Positions 6,927-14,847 of a stretch of DNA of 25,735 bases are shown one piece after another. The DNA lies in the NCBI GenBank assembly GCA_023417315.1, contig JAEZFW010000088.1, positions 1-25,735 of the forward strand, written 5' to 3'. Each line of letters opens with the position of its first letter. Position 1 is the first letter of the stretch. The translations under genes and the position numbers were made by a program. The notes below the pieces were generated by a model that was not told the DNA's origin, ran no database searches, and saw only the letters and a list, made by a program, of their open reading frames with translations. This stretch comes from Pseudomonadota bacterium. Its GTDB lineage: Bacteria; Pseudomonadota; Gammaproteobacteria; Steroidobacterales; Steroidobacteraceae.

Positions 6927-8166
6927 TTTCGGAATCGTCGTGATCGGTGGCGGGCTCGTGGGTGCCTGCACGGCCGCCCTTGCGGCATCCGATCCCGTGT
7001 TCGCGGGCATGCGCATTGCCTTGATCGAGGCGCGCCCGCCCTCGATGCCGCCGTCGGACCACGAGGTCGATCTGAGAGTCTCCGCGGTCTCGCGTGCTTC
7101 CGAGCGCATCCTCGAATCTTTCGGCTCGTGGAGCCTGATCGACTCGAAGCACAAGTCGCCTTATTCAGAGATGGTGGTTTGGGACACCGCGGGTAAGCCA
7201 CGTGGCGAGGCCTCGATTGCGTTCTCGGCATCGAGCACGAACGAGCCAAACCTTGGACACATCCTCGAGAACCGACGCGTTCTGTGGGCGATCTATTCCT
7301 CGCGTGCCTTCCGGGACAAGGTCACGGTGCTGCAAGGCGAGCTCACCAGCTTGGATGTCGACGCCGAACGCGCGGAGCTCGCGCTTGGAGATGGGCGCCG
7401 CTATACCGCGCAGCTTGCCGTCGGATCCGATGGTTCTGATTCGATCAGCCGCAAGCTCGCGGGCATCGACACGACCGGCCGCGATTACGAACAAGCCGCG
7501 TTCGTGACGCACGTTCGGACGCAGTTGCCGCATCGGCAAACAGCATGGCAGCGCTTCTTACCGAACGGTCCGATCGCTTTCCTGCCCTTGGCAGACGGGC
7601 GCAGCTCGATCGTATGGACCACGAAACCTGCGCACGCGCAGGCGCTCGTGAACAATGAGAGCACACAAGTCGGCATTGAGCTCGAAGCTGCCATCGACGG
7701 TGTGCTCGGCACTGTTACCGTCGATGCGGAACGCACCTGCTTTCCGCTGCGGATGATGCACGCGCAGGCGTACTGCACCGAGCGCTTCGTACTCGTCGGC
7801 GATGCCGCGCACACGGTGCATCCGCTCGCAGGTCAGGGGGTCAATTTGGGTTTTCTCGATAGCGCGGCATTGATCGAAGTGCTTGCCGATGCGCTCGCCG
7901 ATGGCGCAAGTCACGACACCTTTTGCGAGCGGCGCGTATTGCGCAAGTACGAGCGCTGGAGAAAGAGCGAGAATACGCTCGCGCTCGGGTTCATCGACGG
8001 GCTGAATCAATTGTTCGCGCACGGCCCAGGATTAGCAGCCTCCGCACGCCGGATGGGTCTCGGCATTGTCGATCGCACGACCCCACTGAAGCGATTCTTG
8101 ATGAGCCGCGCGATGGGCACCGGCGGTGAGCTCCCGAAGCTGGCCCGATCCATTGCGCCGTCGTGA
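6916..8166 (+). CDS. ubiI: UbiH/UbiF/VisC family ubiquinone hydroxylase (UbiI-like)
   Basis: A second FAD-dependent hydroxylase, 416 residues from ATG 6916, paralogous to the gene before it. It shows GIVVIGGGLVGAC at the N-terminus, the GSDG motif near residue 173, and the canonical GDAAHTVHPLAGQGVNLGFLD. In gammaproteobacteria the gene after ubiH is usually ubiI (visC), which hydroxylates C5 of the ring, so that symbol is given, but UbiF-type activity cannot be excluded from sequence. An in-frame GTG lies at 6901; the ATG at 6916 matches the family start better. The 11-nt overlap with the ubiH end indicates coupled translation. Confidence 0.88.
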   Translation: MRTDFGIVVIGGGLVGACTAALAASDPVFAGMRIALIEARPPSMPPSDHEVDLRVSAVSRASERILESFGSWSLIDSKHKSPYSEMVVWDTAGKPRGEASIAFSASSTNEPNLGHILENRRVLWAIYSSRAFRDKVTVLQGELTSLDVDAERAELALGDGRRYTAQLAVGSDGSDSISRKLAGIDTTGRDYEQAAFVTHVRTQLPHRQTAWQRFLPNGPIAFLPLADGRSSIVWTTKPAHAQALVNNESTQVGIELEAAIDGVLGTVTVDAERTCFPLRMMHAQAYCTERFVLVGDAAHTVHPLAGQGVNLGFLDSAALIEVLADALADGASHDTFCERRVLRKYERWRKSENTLALGFIDGLNQLFAHGPGLAASARRMGLGIVDRTTPLKRFLMSRAMGTGGELPKLARSIAPS

Positions 8167-8283
8167 GGCGTGCCGCTACGCAGGCGCACGCTGAGCCGCA
8201 ACTCGCAAATTCTCCTTGTAGCGTATCCGTATCCGATAAACTTCGCGCCCTGGCTGCGTGCGTCATAACAACGCAGTCGCTAG

Positions 8284-8297
8284 GTGAACGGGTTCAC
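8284..8297. repeat. Short inverted repeat GTGAAC-GG-GTTCAC
   Basis: Perfect 6-bp arms with a 2-nt centre, about 95 nt upstream of the transglutaminase-like gene. It could be an operator half-site pair; nothing else supports a function. Confidence 0.25.
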
Positions 8298-8364
8298 AGT
8301 TGAGAGGTTGCGCCGCACGTCGGCATGCATGTGTGCTCCAGAGAACTCACGAGTGCGGTCTGGC

Positions 8365-8385
8365 GCGATCAGGCATCGTGATCGC
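8365..8385 (+). promoter_or_regulatory. Hairpin immediately before the 7TM gene start
   Basis: GCGATCA (8365-8371) pairs with TGATCGC (8379-8385) around a 7-nt loop, ending five bases before ATG 8391. The region has no Shine-Dalgarno sequence. A stem this close to the start codon could limit ribosome access or be a protein-binding dyad. Confidence 0.35.
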
Positions 8386-8390
8386 CTCGC

Positions 8391-9923
8391 ATGAACAATA
8401 GACATATTTACATCCTCGCGGCGCTGCTCACCGTGCTGAGCATCGGGCTGTTCGCGTACAAGGCGAAGGTGCTCGGCTTTCCGACCAGACCTCAAGAACA
8501 GACGCAGATCTGGAACGTCGAGGCGGCGGTGCGCTTCCAGCCGGGCCCGGCAGCGGTCAAGGCGACACTGCGGATCCCCAGTCTCACGCCTGGCTATTCG
8601 CTTCTCGATGAGAATTTCATCTCACGCGGTTTCGGAGTCACGACGAGCATCGCTCCGGCAGGACGCGAAGCTCAATGGTCCGTGCGCGAGGCATCCGGCA
8701 CGCAAACGATGTATTACCGCGCGATCGTCTATCGTGACGAGGCGCGCATGGCGGAAGACACCACCCCGCCATTTCCGACTCCCCCTACGCTGGATGAACC
8801 CGAGCGCGTCGCGCTCGAGGCGCTTCTTTCCGAAGTGCGGCGACAATCAGCCGATGTCGCGAGCTTCACGGTGCAGCTGCTGCGACGAATCAACCAAGCC
8901 GAGCAGGACCCTTATGTTCGCGTCTTCTTGAAGCGGGGCCATACTGCAGCCGATCGCGCGCAGCTCGCGACCATCTTCCTTGCCGGCGCGCAGGTGCCCG
9001 CACGAGTGGCGCACGGCATCTTCCTGCGGAGCGCGCCGGGGCCCGTGCAGCCGGAATCGATCTTGGAGGTGCACGATGGCGTTCAGTGGCTCTACTTCAA
9101 TCCGCAGACGCTGCAACAAGGATTGCCGCCCGACTTCTTCATCTGGTGGCGCGGGGATGAGCCGGTTGCGAGCGTCGAAGGCGGATTCGACCTGGACGTG
9201 ACGCTCGCGGTTCAGGAGAACCTCTTGCCAGCGATGGTCGTCGCGGAGCGTCGCGCGGAAGCGGTGGGCTCCCATGCTGTCGACTTCTCCTTGTTCGCGC
9301 TGCCGATAGCCACGCAGGCGGTCTATAGCGTGTTGCTGATGATTCCGATCGGTGCGCTCATGATCGTCCTGTTGCGCAATTTCATCGGCGTGAAGACCTT
9401 CGGGACTTTCATGCCGGTGCTCATCGCCTTGGCATTCCGCGAGACGCGACTCGTATGGGGCATCGTGCTGTTCGCCATCATCGTCTCCCTCGGGCTCTTG
9501 ATCCGCTTCTATCTGGAAAAGCTCAGGCTTCTGCTCGTGCCGCGACTCACGTGTGTGCTCACGGTCGTCGTGCTGCTCATGGTGGCGATCAGCGTGCTCA
9601 GTCAGAAGCTGGGATTGCAACCGGGCTTGTCGCTCGCGCTATTCCCGATGGTGATCATCTCGATGACCGTCGAACGCATGTCGATCGTATGGGAGGAGCG
9701 CGGCGCTTCTGAAGCGATTCAGGAAGGGGTGGGCAGCCTGCTCGTCGCCGCCGTTGCTTATCTGGTGATGGGTATTCTGTGGCTCGAGCATCTCGTCTTC
9801 GTATTTCCGGAGCTGCTGCTGCTCGTGATCGTCGCGACCTTGCTCGCCGGCCGATACACCGGATATCGCTTGCTCGAGCTGCGCCGCTTCAAGGGCGTGC
9901 TGCCGGAGAGAGCGGCACAATGA
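8391..9923 (+). CDS. Inactive transglutaminase fused to seven TM helices
   Basis: A 510-residue inner-membrane protein. One N-terminal membrane segment (about residues 6-24) is followed by an extracytoplasmic region to about residue 295 that includes a transglutaminase-like fold lacking an obvious Cys-His-Asp triad. A block of about seven hydrophobic segments runs from residue 300 to 490. This is the architecture of the proteobacterial family described as 'inactive transglutaminase fused to 7 TM helices'. In that family it is encoded with an ATP-grasp ligase, as here (23-nt gap), and often with a retropepsin-like protease, which is absent from this window. The pair is thought to make or handle an amino-acid or peptide conjugate; the substrate is unknown. 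A role at the cell envelope is inferred from topology. No ribosome-binding site is seen; a hairpin precedes the ATG. Confidence 0.88.
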   Translation: MNNRHIYILAALLTVLSIGLFAYKAKVLGFPTRPQEQTQIWNVEAAVRFQPGPAAVKATLRIPSLTPGYSLLDENFISRGFGVTTSIAPAGREAQWSVREASGTQTMYYRAIVYRDEARMAEDTTPPFPTPPTLDEPERVALEALLSEVRRQSADVASFTVQLLRRINQAEQDPYVRVFLKRGHTAADRAQLATIFLAGAQVPARVAHGIFLRSAPGPVQPESILEVHDGVQWLYFNPQTLQQGLPPDFFIWWRGDEPVASVEGGFDLDVTLAVQENLLPAMVVAERRAEAVGSHAVDFSLFALPIATQAVYSVLLMIPIGALMIVLLRNFIGVKTFGTFMPVLIALAFRETRLVWGIVLFAIIVSLGLLIRFYLEKLRLLLVPRLTCVLTVVVLLMVAISVLSQKLGLQPGLSLALFPMVIISMTVERMSIVWEERGASEAIQEGVGSLLVAAVAYLVMGILWLEHLVFVFPELLLLVIVATLLAGRYTGYRLLELRRFKGVLPERAAQ

Positions 9924-9948
9924 GTGAACTTTGCGAGAGTAAGCTGTG

Positions 9949-10941
9949 ATGTTCGGGCGTGCGAGCAGGCTTGCCGAAGAGGGCGTGCTCGGTCTCAACA
10001 AGCGTAACGGCGATTACATCCTGCGCTTCAATCCGCGCAGCCGTTATCCGCTCGTCGATGACAAGCTGCAGACGAAACAGCTTGCGCTCGCGGCTGGGTT
10101 AGCAGTGCCGCCTTTGTATGGCGTGATTCGCACCCAGCACGACATCCGTCTGCTGCCCGAGATCGTTCGCGAGCATCCGCAGTTCGTACTGAAGCCCGCG
10201 CACGGTAGCGCAGGCGATGGCATCGTCGTCATCGCAGGCCGCAGCGGGTCACGCTATCGCACGATCAGCGGGACGCTGCTCGACGCTGAGTACCTCAACC
10301 ATCACTTGTCGAATGCCATCAACGGTCAGTTCAGTCTCGGCGGCATTCAAGACGTCGTGATCGTCGAGTACATGGTGCGCTTCTCGCCTGTATTCGAAAG
10401 CCTGAGTTACCAAGGCGTCCCCGACATTCGGATCATCGTGTTTCGCGGCTATCCGATCATGTCCATGGTACGCCTGCCGACGCGTGCATCCGGTGGGAAA
10501 GCGAATCTGCACCAGGGCGCAGTCGGTGCGGGCATCGACATGTCGAGTGGCCTCACGCTCGACGGCGTGCTCGGTACCGAAGTCATCACGCATCATCCCG
10601 ATACGACCAATCCGATCGCAGGCGTCCTGGTGCCTGATTGGGACATCATCCTAGAGATCGCGGCTCGCTGCTACGAGCTCACCGGCCTAGGTTATATCGG
10701 CGTCGACATCGTGCTCGACCGCGACCGCGGTCCTTTGATTCTCGAGCTCAACGCGCGCCCCGGTCTCGCAATCCAGATCGCGAATCGACAAGGGCTGTTG
10801 AGGCGCTTGAAGATCTGCGAGCAACGCGCCGACTTCAAGGCATCGGTGGAGGAGCGGGTAGCGTTCGCGAAGCGGGAGTTCAGGCATCCGGTTGGTCGAG
10901 TGACGGAGTTACGTAGTGACGAGCTGACGAAGTCAGAATAG
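9949..10941 (+). CDS. Alpha-L-glutamate ligase-like ATP-grasp protein
   Basis: A 330-residue cytosolic ATP-grasp enzyme related to RimK and to sugar-transfer-associated ATP-grasp proteins. The family opening is visible (GVLGLNKRNGDYILRFNPR...YPLVDDKLQTK), followed by the ATP-binding VLKPAHGSAGDGI near residue 81 and the metal-binding ILELNARPGLAIQIAN near residue 264. It should ligate an amino acid to an acceptor carboxylate; neither is known. GAGAG lies nine bases before ATG 9949; an in-frame GTG at 9946 is equally possible. The last 14 or so residues (RVTELRSDELTKSE) are encoded by the left arm of repeat element B, so the C-terminal tail seems to derive from the repeat. It follows the 7TM gene in the same operon. 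Confidence 0.9.
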   Translation: MFGRASRLAEEGVLGLNKRNGDYILRFNPRSRYPLVDDKLQTKQLALAAGLAVPPLYGVIRTQHDIRLLPEIVREHPQFVLKPAHGSAGDGIVVIAGRSGSRYRTISGTLLDAEYLNHHLSNAINGQFSLGGIQDVVIVEYMVRFSPVFESLSYQGVPDIRIIVFRGYPIMSMVRLPTRASGGKANLHQGAVGAGIDMSSGLTLDGVLGTEVITHHPDTTNPIAGVLVPDWDIILEIAARCYELTGLGYIGVDIVLDRDRGPLILELNARPGLAIQIANRQGLLRRLKICEQRADFKASVEERVAFAKREFRHPVGRVTELRSDELTKSE

Positions 10942-10987
10942 GGCAGCTCGGTTTTCCGATTTTGTCACTTCGTCACACCGTCACTCG
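10898..10987. repeat. GTGACGRR dyad element B
   Basis: The left arm (10898-10939) has four 8-nt units (GTGACGGA, GTTACGTA, GTGACGAG, CTGACGAA) and the GTCAGA cap. The right arm (10961-10987) is inverted with three units and a degenerate cap. It lies between convergent genes. Its left arm is translated as the C-terminus of the ATP-grasp protein and its right arm ends 10 nt from the phhB stop. Confidence 0.8.
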
Positions 10988-10997
10988 CGGCTCGGCG

Positions 10998-11333
10998 CTA
11001 TATTGCGAGCGCATCCACTTTCGCCGCACAAATAAAATCATTCTCTGACAGTCCGCCGATGGCGTGCGTGTTGAACGTCATACGGCAGTAGCCGTAGCCG
11101 ACTTCGAGATCAGGGTGATGATCTTCGGTGTTCGCGATATGAGCGACTGCGTTCACGAAGCTCATCGTGCGGTAGAAATTCTTGAACTTCCATTCGCGGC
11201 GGATGCTCTTCGCATCTCCAGCGAGCTGCCAAGAGGAGTCGAGCTGCTGCATCAGCGCTTCGGCTTCGGACTTCGATAAAGGCGCGACACCGCCTTCGCA
11301 TGGGACGCAACGTTTCTGCGCGAGATCGGTCAT
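10998..11333 (-). CDS. phhB: Pterin-4a-carbinolamine dehydratase
   Basis: Dehydrates 4a-hydroxytetrahydrobiopterin, recycling the cofactor of aromatic amino acid hydroxylases; some members also act as transcriptional coactivators. The 111-residue product has the normal length and the signature EDHHPDLEVGYGYCRM at residues 70-85, with catalytic His72 and His73 and a third conserved His90 in FNTHAIGGLS. Its ATG overlaps the ispG stop by four bases (ATGA), so it is translationally coupled to ispG. No phenylalanine hydroxylase gene is in the window, so the physiological partner is open. Confidence 0.95.
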   Translation of the reverse strand: MTDLAQKRCVPCEGGVAPLSKSEAEALMQQLDSSWQLAGDAKSIRREWKFKNFYRTMSFVNAVAHIANTEDHHPDLEVGYGYCRMTFNTHAIGGLSENDFICAAKVDALAI

Positions 11334-12553
11334 GACGCTCTCCGAAGGTAAGTCTTAGCGATGTAGTCCTCGATGAGCGCCTGGAATTCCTCGGCGATCC
11401 GATCGCCTTTCAACGTCGGGCCTTTCTCGCCGTCGATGTAAACAGGTGCGACCGGGCGCTCACCGGTACCCGGCAAGCTGATGCCGATATTCGCGTGCTT
11501 GCTCTCGCCAGGCCCGTTCACCACGCAGCCCATCACCGCGACCGTCATGTCCTCGACGCCCTCGTACTCCTTACGCCATTGCGGCATCTGATGGCGAATG
11601 TGCGACTGGATCTTCTGCGCAAGCTCCTGGAAGTAGGTCGAGGTCGTCCGGCCGCAGCCTGGGCAGGCGATCACCATGGGCATGAACGAGCGCAGACCCA
11701 TCGTCTGCAGGATCTCCTGCGCGACGATCACCTCTTGCGTGCGATCGCCGTTCGGCTCCGGCGTGAGCGACACGCGAATCGTATCGCCGATGCCATCCTG
11801 GAGCAGCACCGCCATACCCGCGGTCGATGCGACGATGCCCTTGGAACCCATCCCTGCTTCAGTCAACCCGAGGTGCAGCGCGTAGTCACAACGCGATGCG
11901 AGATTGCGGTACACCGCAATCAAATCCTGCACACCACTGACCTTGCAGGAGATCACGATGTGATCGTGCGCTAGGCCCAGCTCCTCTGCGCGCGCGGCGG
12001 AATCCAGAGCCGATACGACGAGCGCTTCGCGCATGACATCGTTCGCATCGAGCGGCTGTGCGCGCTGCGAGTTCTCATCCATCATGCGCGTGAGCAGATC
12101 CTGATCGAGGCTGCCCCAATTCACGCCGATACGCACCGGCTTTTCGTTCCGACACGCGACTTCGATCATTTCCGCAAACTGCGGATCACGCTTGCTACCG
12201 CGCCCCACATTCCCCGGGTTGATTCGATACTTCGCAAGCGCCTCGGCGCAGGCCGGATACGCCTTCAACAATCGATGACCGTTGAAATGAAAGTCTCCCA
12301 CGAGCGGCACGAACCCGCCGTGCTGCGCTAGCCGATCGCGAATGTGCGGCACCGCAGCCGCCGCTTCCTCAGTGTTCACCGTAATCCGCACCAACTCCGA
12401 GCCCGCACGCGCCAACGCGCGCACCTGCGTCACGGTGCTCTCGACATCCGCGGTATCGGTGTTCGTCATCGATTGGACGACGATCGGCGCACTCCCCCCG
12501 ACGGTGACGGAGCCAATGCGGACAGGAATGGATCGACGACGTTGCAGGGACAT
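11330..12553 (-). CDS. ispG: 4-hydroxy-3-methylbut-2-enyl diphosphate synthase
   Basis: The [4Fe-4S] enzyme that converts MEcPP to HMBPP, the penultimate step of the MEP isoprenoid pathway. From ATG 12553 it is 407 residues: MSLQRRRSIPVRIGSVTVGG, the SMTNTDTADV substrate loop, RINPGNVGRGS, and the C-terminal cluster ligands in CPGCGRT and CVVNGPGE. It has the long insert between the barrel and cluster domains seen in many proteobacteria. The frame is open for 34 more codons upstream, but the family N-terminus begins at 12553 and a -10 box (TACAAT, 12582-12587) lies inside that extension. It is co-transcribed with phhB and divergent from the gcv operon. Confidence 0.96.
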   Translation of the reverse strand: MSLQRRRSIPVRIGSVTVGGSAPIVVQSMTNTDTADVESTVTQVRALARAGSELVRITVNTEEAAAAVPHIRDRLAQHGGFVPLVGDFHFNGHRLLKAYPACAEALAKYRINPGNVGRGSKRDPQFAEMIEVACRNEKPVRIGVNWGSLDQDLLTRMMDENSQRAQPLDANDVMREALVVSALDSAARAEELGLAHDHIVISCKVSGVQDLIAVYRNLASRCDYALHLGLTEAGMGSKGIVASTAGMAVLLQDGIGDTIRVSLTPEPNGDRTQEVIVAQEILQTMGLRSFMPMVIACPGCGRTTSTYFQELAQKIQSHIRHQMPQWRKEYEGVEDMTVAVMGCVVNGPGESKHANIGISLPGTGERPVAPVYIDGEKGPTLKGDRIAEEFQALIEDYIAKTYLRRAS

Positions 12554-12581
12554 AACAAGGGATTCGCTTGGGAAGACCACC

Positions 12582-12610
12582 ATTGTAACGGTTCCCACGG
12601 TAGCGGCTAA
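12582..12610 (-). promoter_or_regulatory. Candidate ispG promoter
   Basis: On the minus strand TACAAT (12587-12582) matches the -10 consensus at five of six bases. TTAGCC (12610-12605) is a weak -35 at the ideal 17-nt spacing. The leader would be about 22 nt. The -35 match is poor, so confidence is moderate. Confidence 0.45.
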
Positions 12611-12674
12611 CAGCGAATGGGACGGTCCAATGACGTAGCGGGCTGGTGGCAGCAATGATGGTGGATGCGGGCAC

Positions 12675-12791
12675 GGCGGGGTTGATGTCCTGACCTATTT
12701 CAGGAGCATCGAAAACAGGACGTTTTCGTTGCAGGTCTACATGGACGTATTTACGACCGGTCCTGAAATAGGTCAGGACATCAACCCCGCC
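12675..12791. repeat. 117-bp element with 31-bp perfect inverted termini (MITE-like)
   Basis: Arms 12675-12705 and 12761-12791 are exact reverse complements over 31 bp, with a 55-nt centre. Each arm folds by itself (TCCTGA-CCTATT-TCAGGA), and the centre holds a third hairpin (CGAAAAC-AGGAC-GTTTTCG, 12710-12728), so a three-hairpin or cruciform structure is possible. No transposase reading frame and no clear target duplication are visible. It may be a miniature inverted-repeat element or a REP/BIME-type repeat. It sits between the ispG promoter and the glycine riboswitch. Confidence 0.75.
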
Positions 12792-12910
12792 CGGCGGCGG
12801 CTCCGAAGACCGTTTGATCTAGCCACAATCAGCATCTCTCCAGAACAAACCTCGCCCCAGTATCCAGCCGCACTCCGCTCCGCTACCATACCACCACCCA
12901 TCGCAAGACA

Positions 12911-13145
12911 CGGCCGGAGAGAGTGGGAGCGAGCGCGTCACGCTCGCATCGCACCGCCGAAGGCGCAACCGCCCGGAAACGCTCAGGCAGATGAACGGCG
13001 TGTCTGTGCGACGAACCTCCTCGAGGTTGACGTCGTCGCTCGAAGGGCTCTGGAGAGTAGCGCAGCGATCGCTCGTTGCGCTCACCGAAGGGGAGAGGTG
13101 CCAACCATCGCACCCGATCTCTCAGGTCACCGGACAGAGGGGCGA
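12911..13145 (+). promoter_or_regulatory. Tandem glycine riboswitch
   Basis: Two glycine aptamers in series upstream of gcvT. Aptamer 1 (about 12911-13042) has the start GGCCGGAGAGAG and the core CGCCGAAGGCGCAACCGCC followed by CGGAAACGCTCAGGCA. Aptamer 2 (about 13044-13145) has CTCTGGAGAG, CACCGAAGGGGAGAGG, TCTCAGGTCACCGGACAGAGG. These are the conserved blocks of the class. In known cases glycine binding turns on glycine-cleavage genes, which fits the gcv operon starting 84 nt downstream. No T-rich terminator stem is seen between aptamer 2 and gcvT, so control of translation initiation is more likely; that is inference. The element upstream may carry the promoter; no strong box was found. 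Confidence 0.93.
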
Positions 13146-13229
13146 CGGGTCACGCCGAGATCTCAACGGCAACCCTGTCCCCAAGCTTGTCCCGAACTTG
13201 TCCATGTGAGCCGCGCTGGAGCAAAGTCG

Positions 13230-14312
13230 ATGGGCCTCAAAACGCCTTTGTATGAAACGCATGTCGCTGCCGGCGCCCGCATGGTCGATTTCGGCGGCTG
13301 GGACATGCCCGTCAATTACGGCTCGCAGATCGAAGAGCATCACGCCGTGCGACGCGACGCCGGGATGTTCGATGTCTCGCACATGCTCATCACCGATATC
13401 GTCGGACCGCGCGCCCGTGAGTTCTTGCGTTCAGTTCTCGCGAACGACATCGCCAAGTTAAGAGAGCCAGGCAAAGCACTCTACAGCTGCATGCTCAACG
13501 ACTCGGGCGGCGTGATCGACGATCTCATCACGTACTTCATGGACGATGCCTGGTTGCGCGTGGTCGTGAACGCGGGGACGCGCGAGAAGGACATCGCATG
13601 GCTGAAACGCCATGCCGCGGCATTTCAGGTCGAAGTGCGACCACGCACCGATCTCGCGATGATTGCCGTGCAAGGCCCGCAAGCTCGCGAGAAAGCAGCG
13701 AGCATGCTTGGACAGCAAATCGCCGGCGCACTCGAGCTGCGCCCCTTCTTCGGTGCTGAGCTCGGACCGTACTTCGTATCTCGCACCGGTTACACCGGTG
13801 AGGACGGGTGCGAGATCGCACTGCCGGCCGCTCACGCGATGGAGCTGTGGCGCGGCTTGCACGAAGCGGGTGTGACGCAGTGTGGTCTAGGTGCACGCGA
13901 TACACTGCGCTTGGAAGCCGGCATGAATCTCTATGGCAACGACATGGATGAGTCGACTTCGCCGCTCGAATCAGGGCTGACGTGGACGGTTGCATTCGAT
14001 CCGCCGGATCGCAACTTCATCGGCCGCAGTGCACTCGAAGCGCAGCGCGCAAAGGGCGTACCTCGCAAGCTGGTCGGTGTCGTGCTCGAAGATCGCGGCG
14101 TTCTGCGCAGCCATCAGAAAGTCGTCGTGCCGGGAATCGGCGAAGGCGAGATCACGAGCGGCACGTTCTCCCCGACGCTCGAACGCTCGATCGGCTTTGC
14201 GCGCGTTCCCGCCGCGACTGCGGATCAAGTCCAAGTCGACATCCGCGGCAAGCTCCTTGCAGCACGGGTCGTGAAGTATCCGTTCGTGAGGAATGGGAAA
14301 GGGCTCATTTGA
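13230..14312 (+). CDS. gcvT: Glycine cleavage system T protein (aminomethyltransferase)
   Basis: Transfers the methylene group from aminomethyl-lipoyl-H protein to tetrahydrofolate and releases ammonia. From ATG 13230 it is 360 residues, the normal GcvT length: MGLKTPLYETHVAAGARMVDFGGWDMPVNYG, DAGMFDVSHM, and the folate-site TGYTGEDGCEI. The same frame is open for another 167 codons to 12729, but that stretch runs through the riboswitch and inverted repeat and is not protein-coding. GGAG lies eight or nine bases before the ATG. It is the first gene of the gcv operon; element C begins four bases after its stop. Confidence 0.97.
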   Translation: MGLKTPLYETHVAAGARMVDFGGWDMPVNYGSQIEEHHAVRRDAGMFDVSHMLITDIVGPRAREFLRSVLANDIAKLREPGKALYSCMLNDSGGVIDDLITYFMDDAWLRVVVNAGTREKDIAWLKRHAAAFQVEVRPRTDLAMIAVQGPQAREKAASMLGQQIAGALELRPFFGAELGPYFVSRTGYTGEDGCEIALPAAHAMELWRGLHEAGVTQCGLGARDTLRLEAGMNLYGNDMDESTSPLESGLTWTVAFDPPDRNFIGRSALEAQRAKGVPRKLVGVVLEDRGVLRSHQKVVVPGIGEGEITSGTFSPTLERSIGFARVPAATADQVQVDIRGKLLAARVVKYPFVRNGKGLI

Positions 14313-14315
14313 AAG

Positions 14316-14442
14316 GGACGAAGTGACGGGGTGACCGAGTGACGAAGTCAGATGCCATCGCCGATTCTTTGGCTCTGCTGCGTCACACGCCTACAACGCA
14401 CCTTCTGACTCCGTCACCTCGTCGCTTCGTCACTTCGTCACT
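14316..14442. repeat. GTGACGRR dyad element C (gcvT-gcvH spacer)
   Basis: The left arm (14316-14352) has four period-8 units and the cap GTCAGA. The right arm (14403-14442) inverts them: TCTGAC then four units, one with GCGACG. The centre is about 50 nt. It fills nearly the whole 142-nt spacer and leaves only the gcvH ribosome-binding site (TAGGATC) outside. Confidence 0.88.
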
Positions 14443-14454
14443 ATAGGATCTGCT

Positions 14455-14847
14455 ATGTCTTCCATCCCCAACGACCTCAGATACCTCGAATCTCATGAAT
14501 GGGCCCGCGCGGAAGCCGATGGCACCGTCACCGTTGGTATTTCCGATCACGCGCAGGGCGCGCTTGGCGATCTCGTGTTCGTCGAAGTACCGGAAGTTGG
14601 CAAGGTGCTCACGAAGGGCGGGGCCGCTGCAGTGGTCGAGTCGGTCAAAGCCGCGTCGGATGTATATAGCCCAGTTTCGGGCGAAGTGATCGCGGCGAAC
14701 GATTCACTGAATGGCTCACCCGAGCTCGTGAATGAAGATCCGTACGGTAAGGGGTGGCTGTTCAAGATCAAACCCTCCAATCCCACCGAGCTCGAGCAGC
14801 TGCTCGATGCGGCGGCGTATGGGAAGGTCGTGGAGGCGGAACACTGA
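14455..14847 (+). CDS. gcvH: Glycine cleavage system H protein
   Basis: The lipoylated carrier that shuttles the aminomethyl group between the P and T proteins. The 130-residue product shows the lipoyl domain with the attachment Lys65 in VVESVKAASDVYSPVSGEV, the same number as in E. coli, and the C-terminal GWLFKIKPS. ATG 14455 is preceded by AGGA seven bases upstream, just outside repeat element C. Element D starts at its stop codon. Second gene of the gcv operon. Confidence 0.97.
   Translation: MSSIPNDLRYLESHEWARAEADGTVTVGISDHAQGALGDLVFVEVPEVGKVLTKGGAAAVVESVKAASDVYSPVSGEVIAANDSLNGSPELVNEDPYGKGWLFKIKPSNPTELEQLLDAAAYGKVVEAEH

Noticed and set aside
8847..9620. Long minus-strand frame of 257 codons inside the 7TM gene
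   Set aside because: It is a shadow of the high-G+C coding frame on the plus strand; His/Arg/Glu/Asp-rich, no domain, no binding site.
12675..12791. Remnant insertion sequence
   Set aside because: Long perfect termini are there, but no transposase fragment and no clear target duplication; kept only as a MITE/REP-like repeat.
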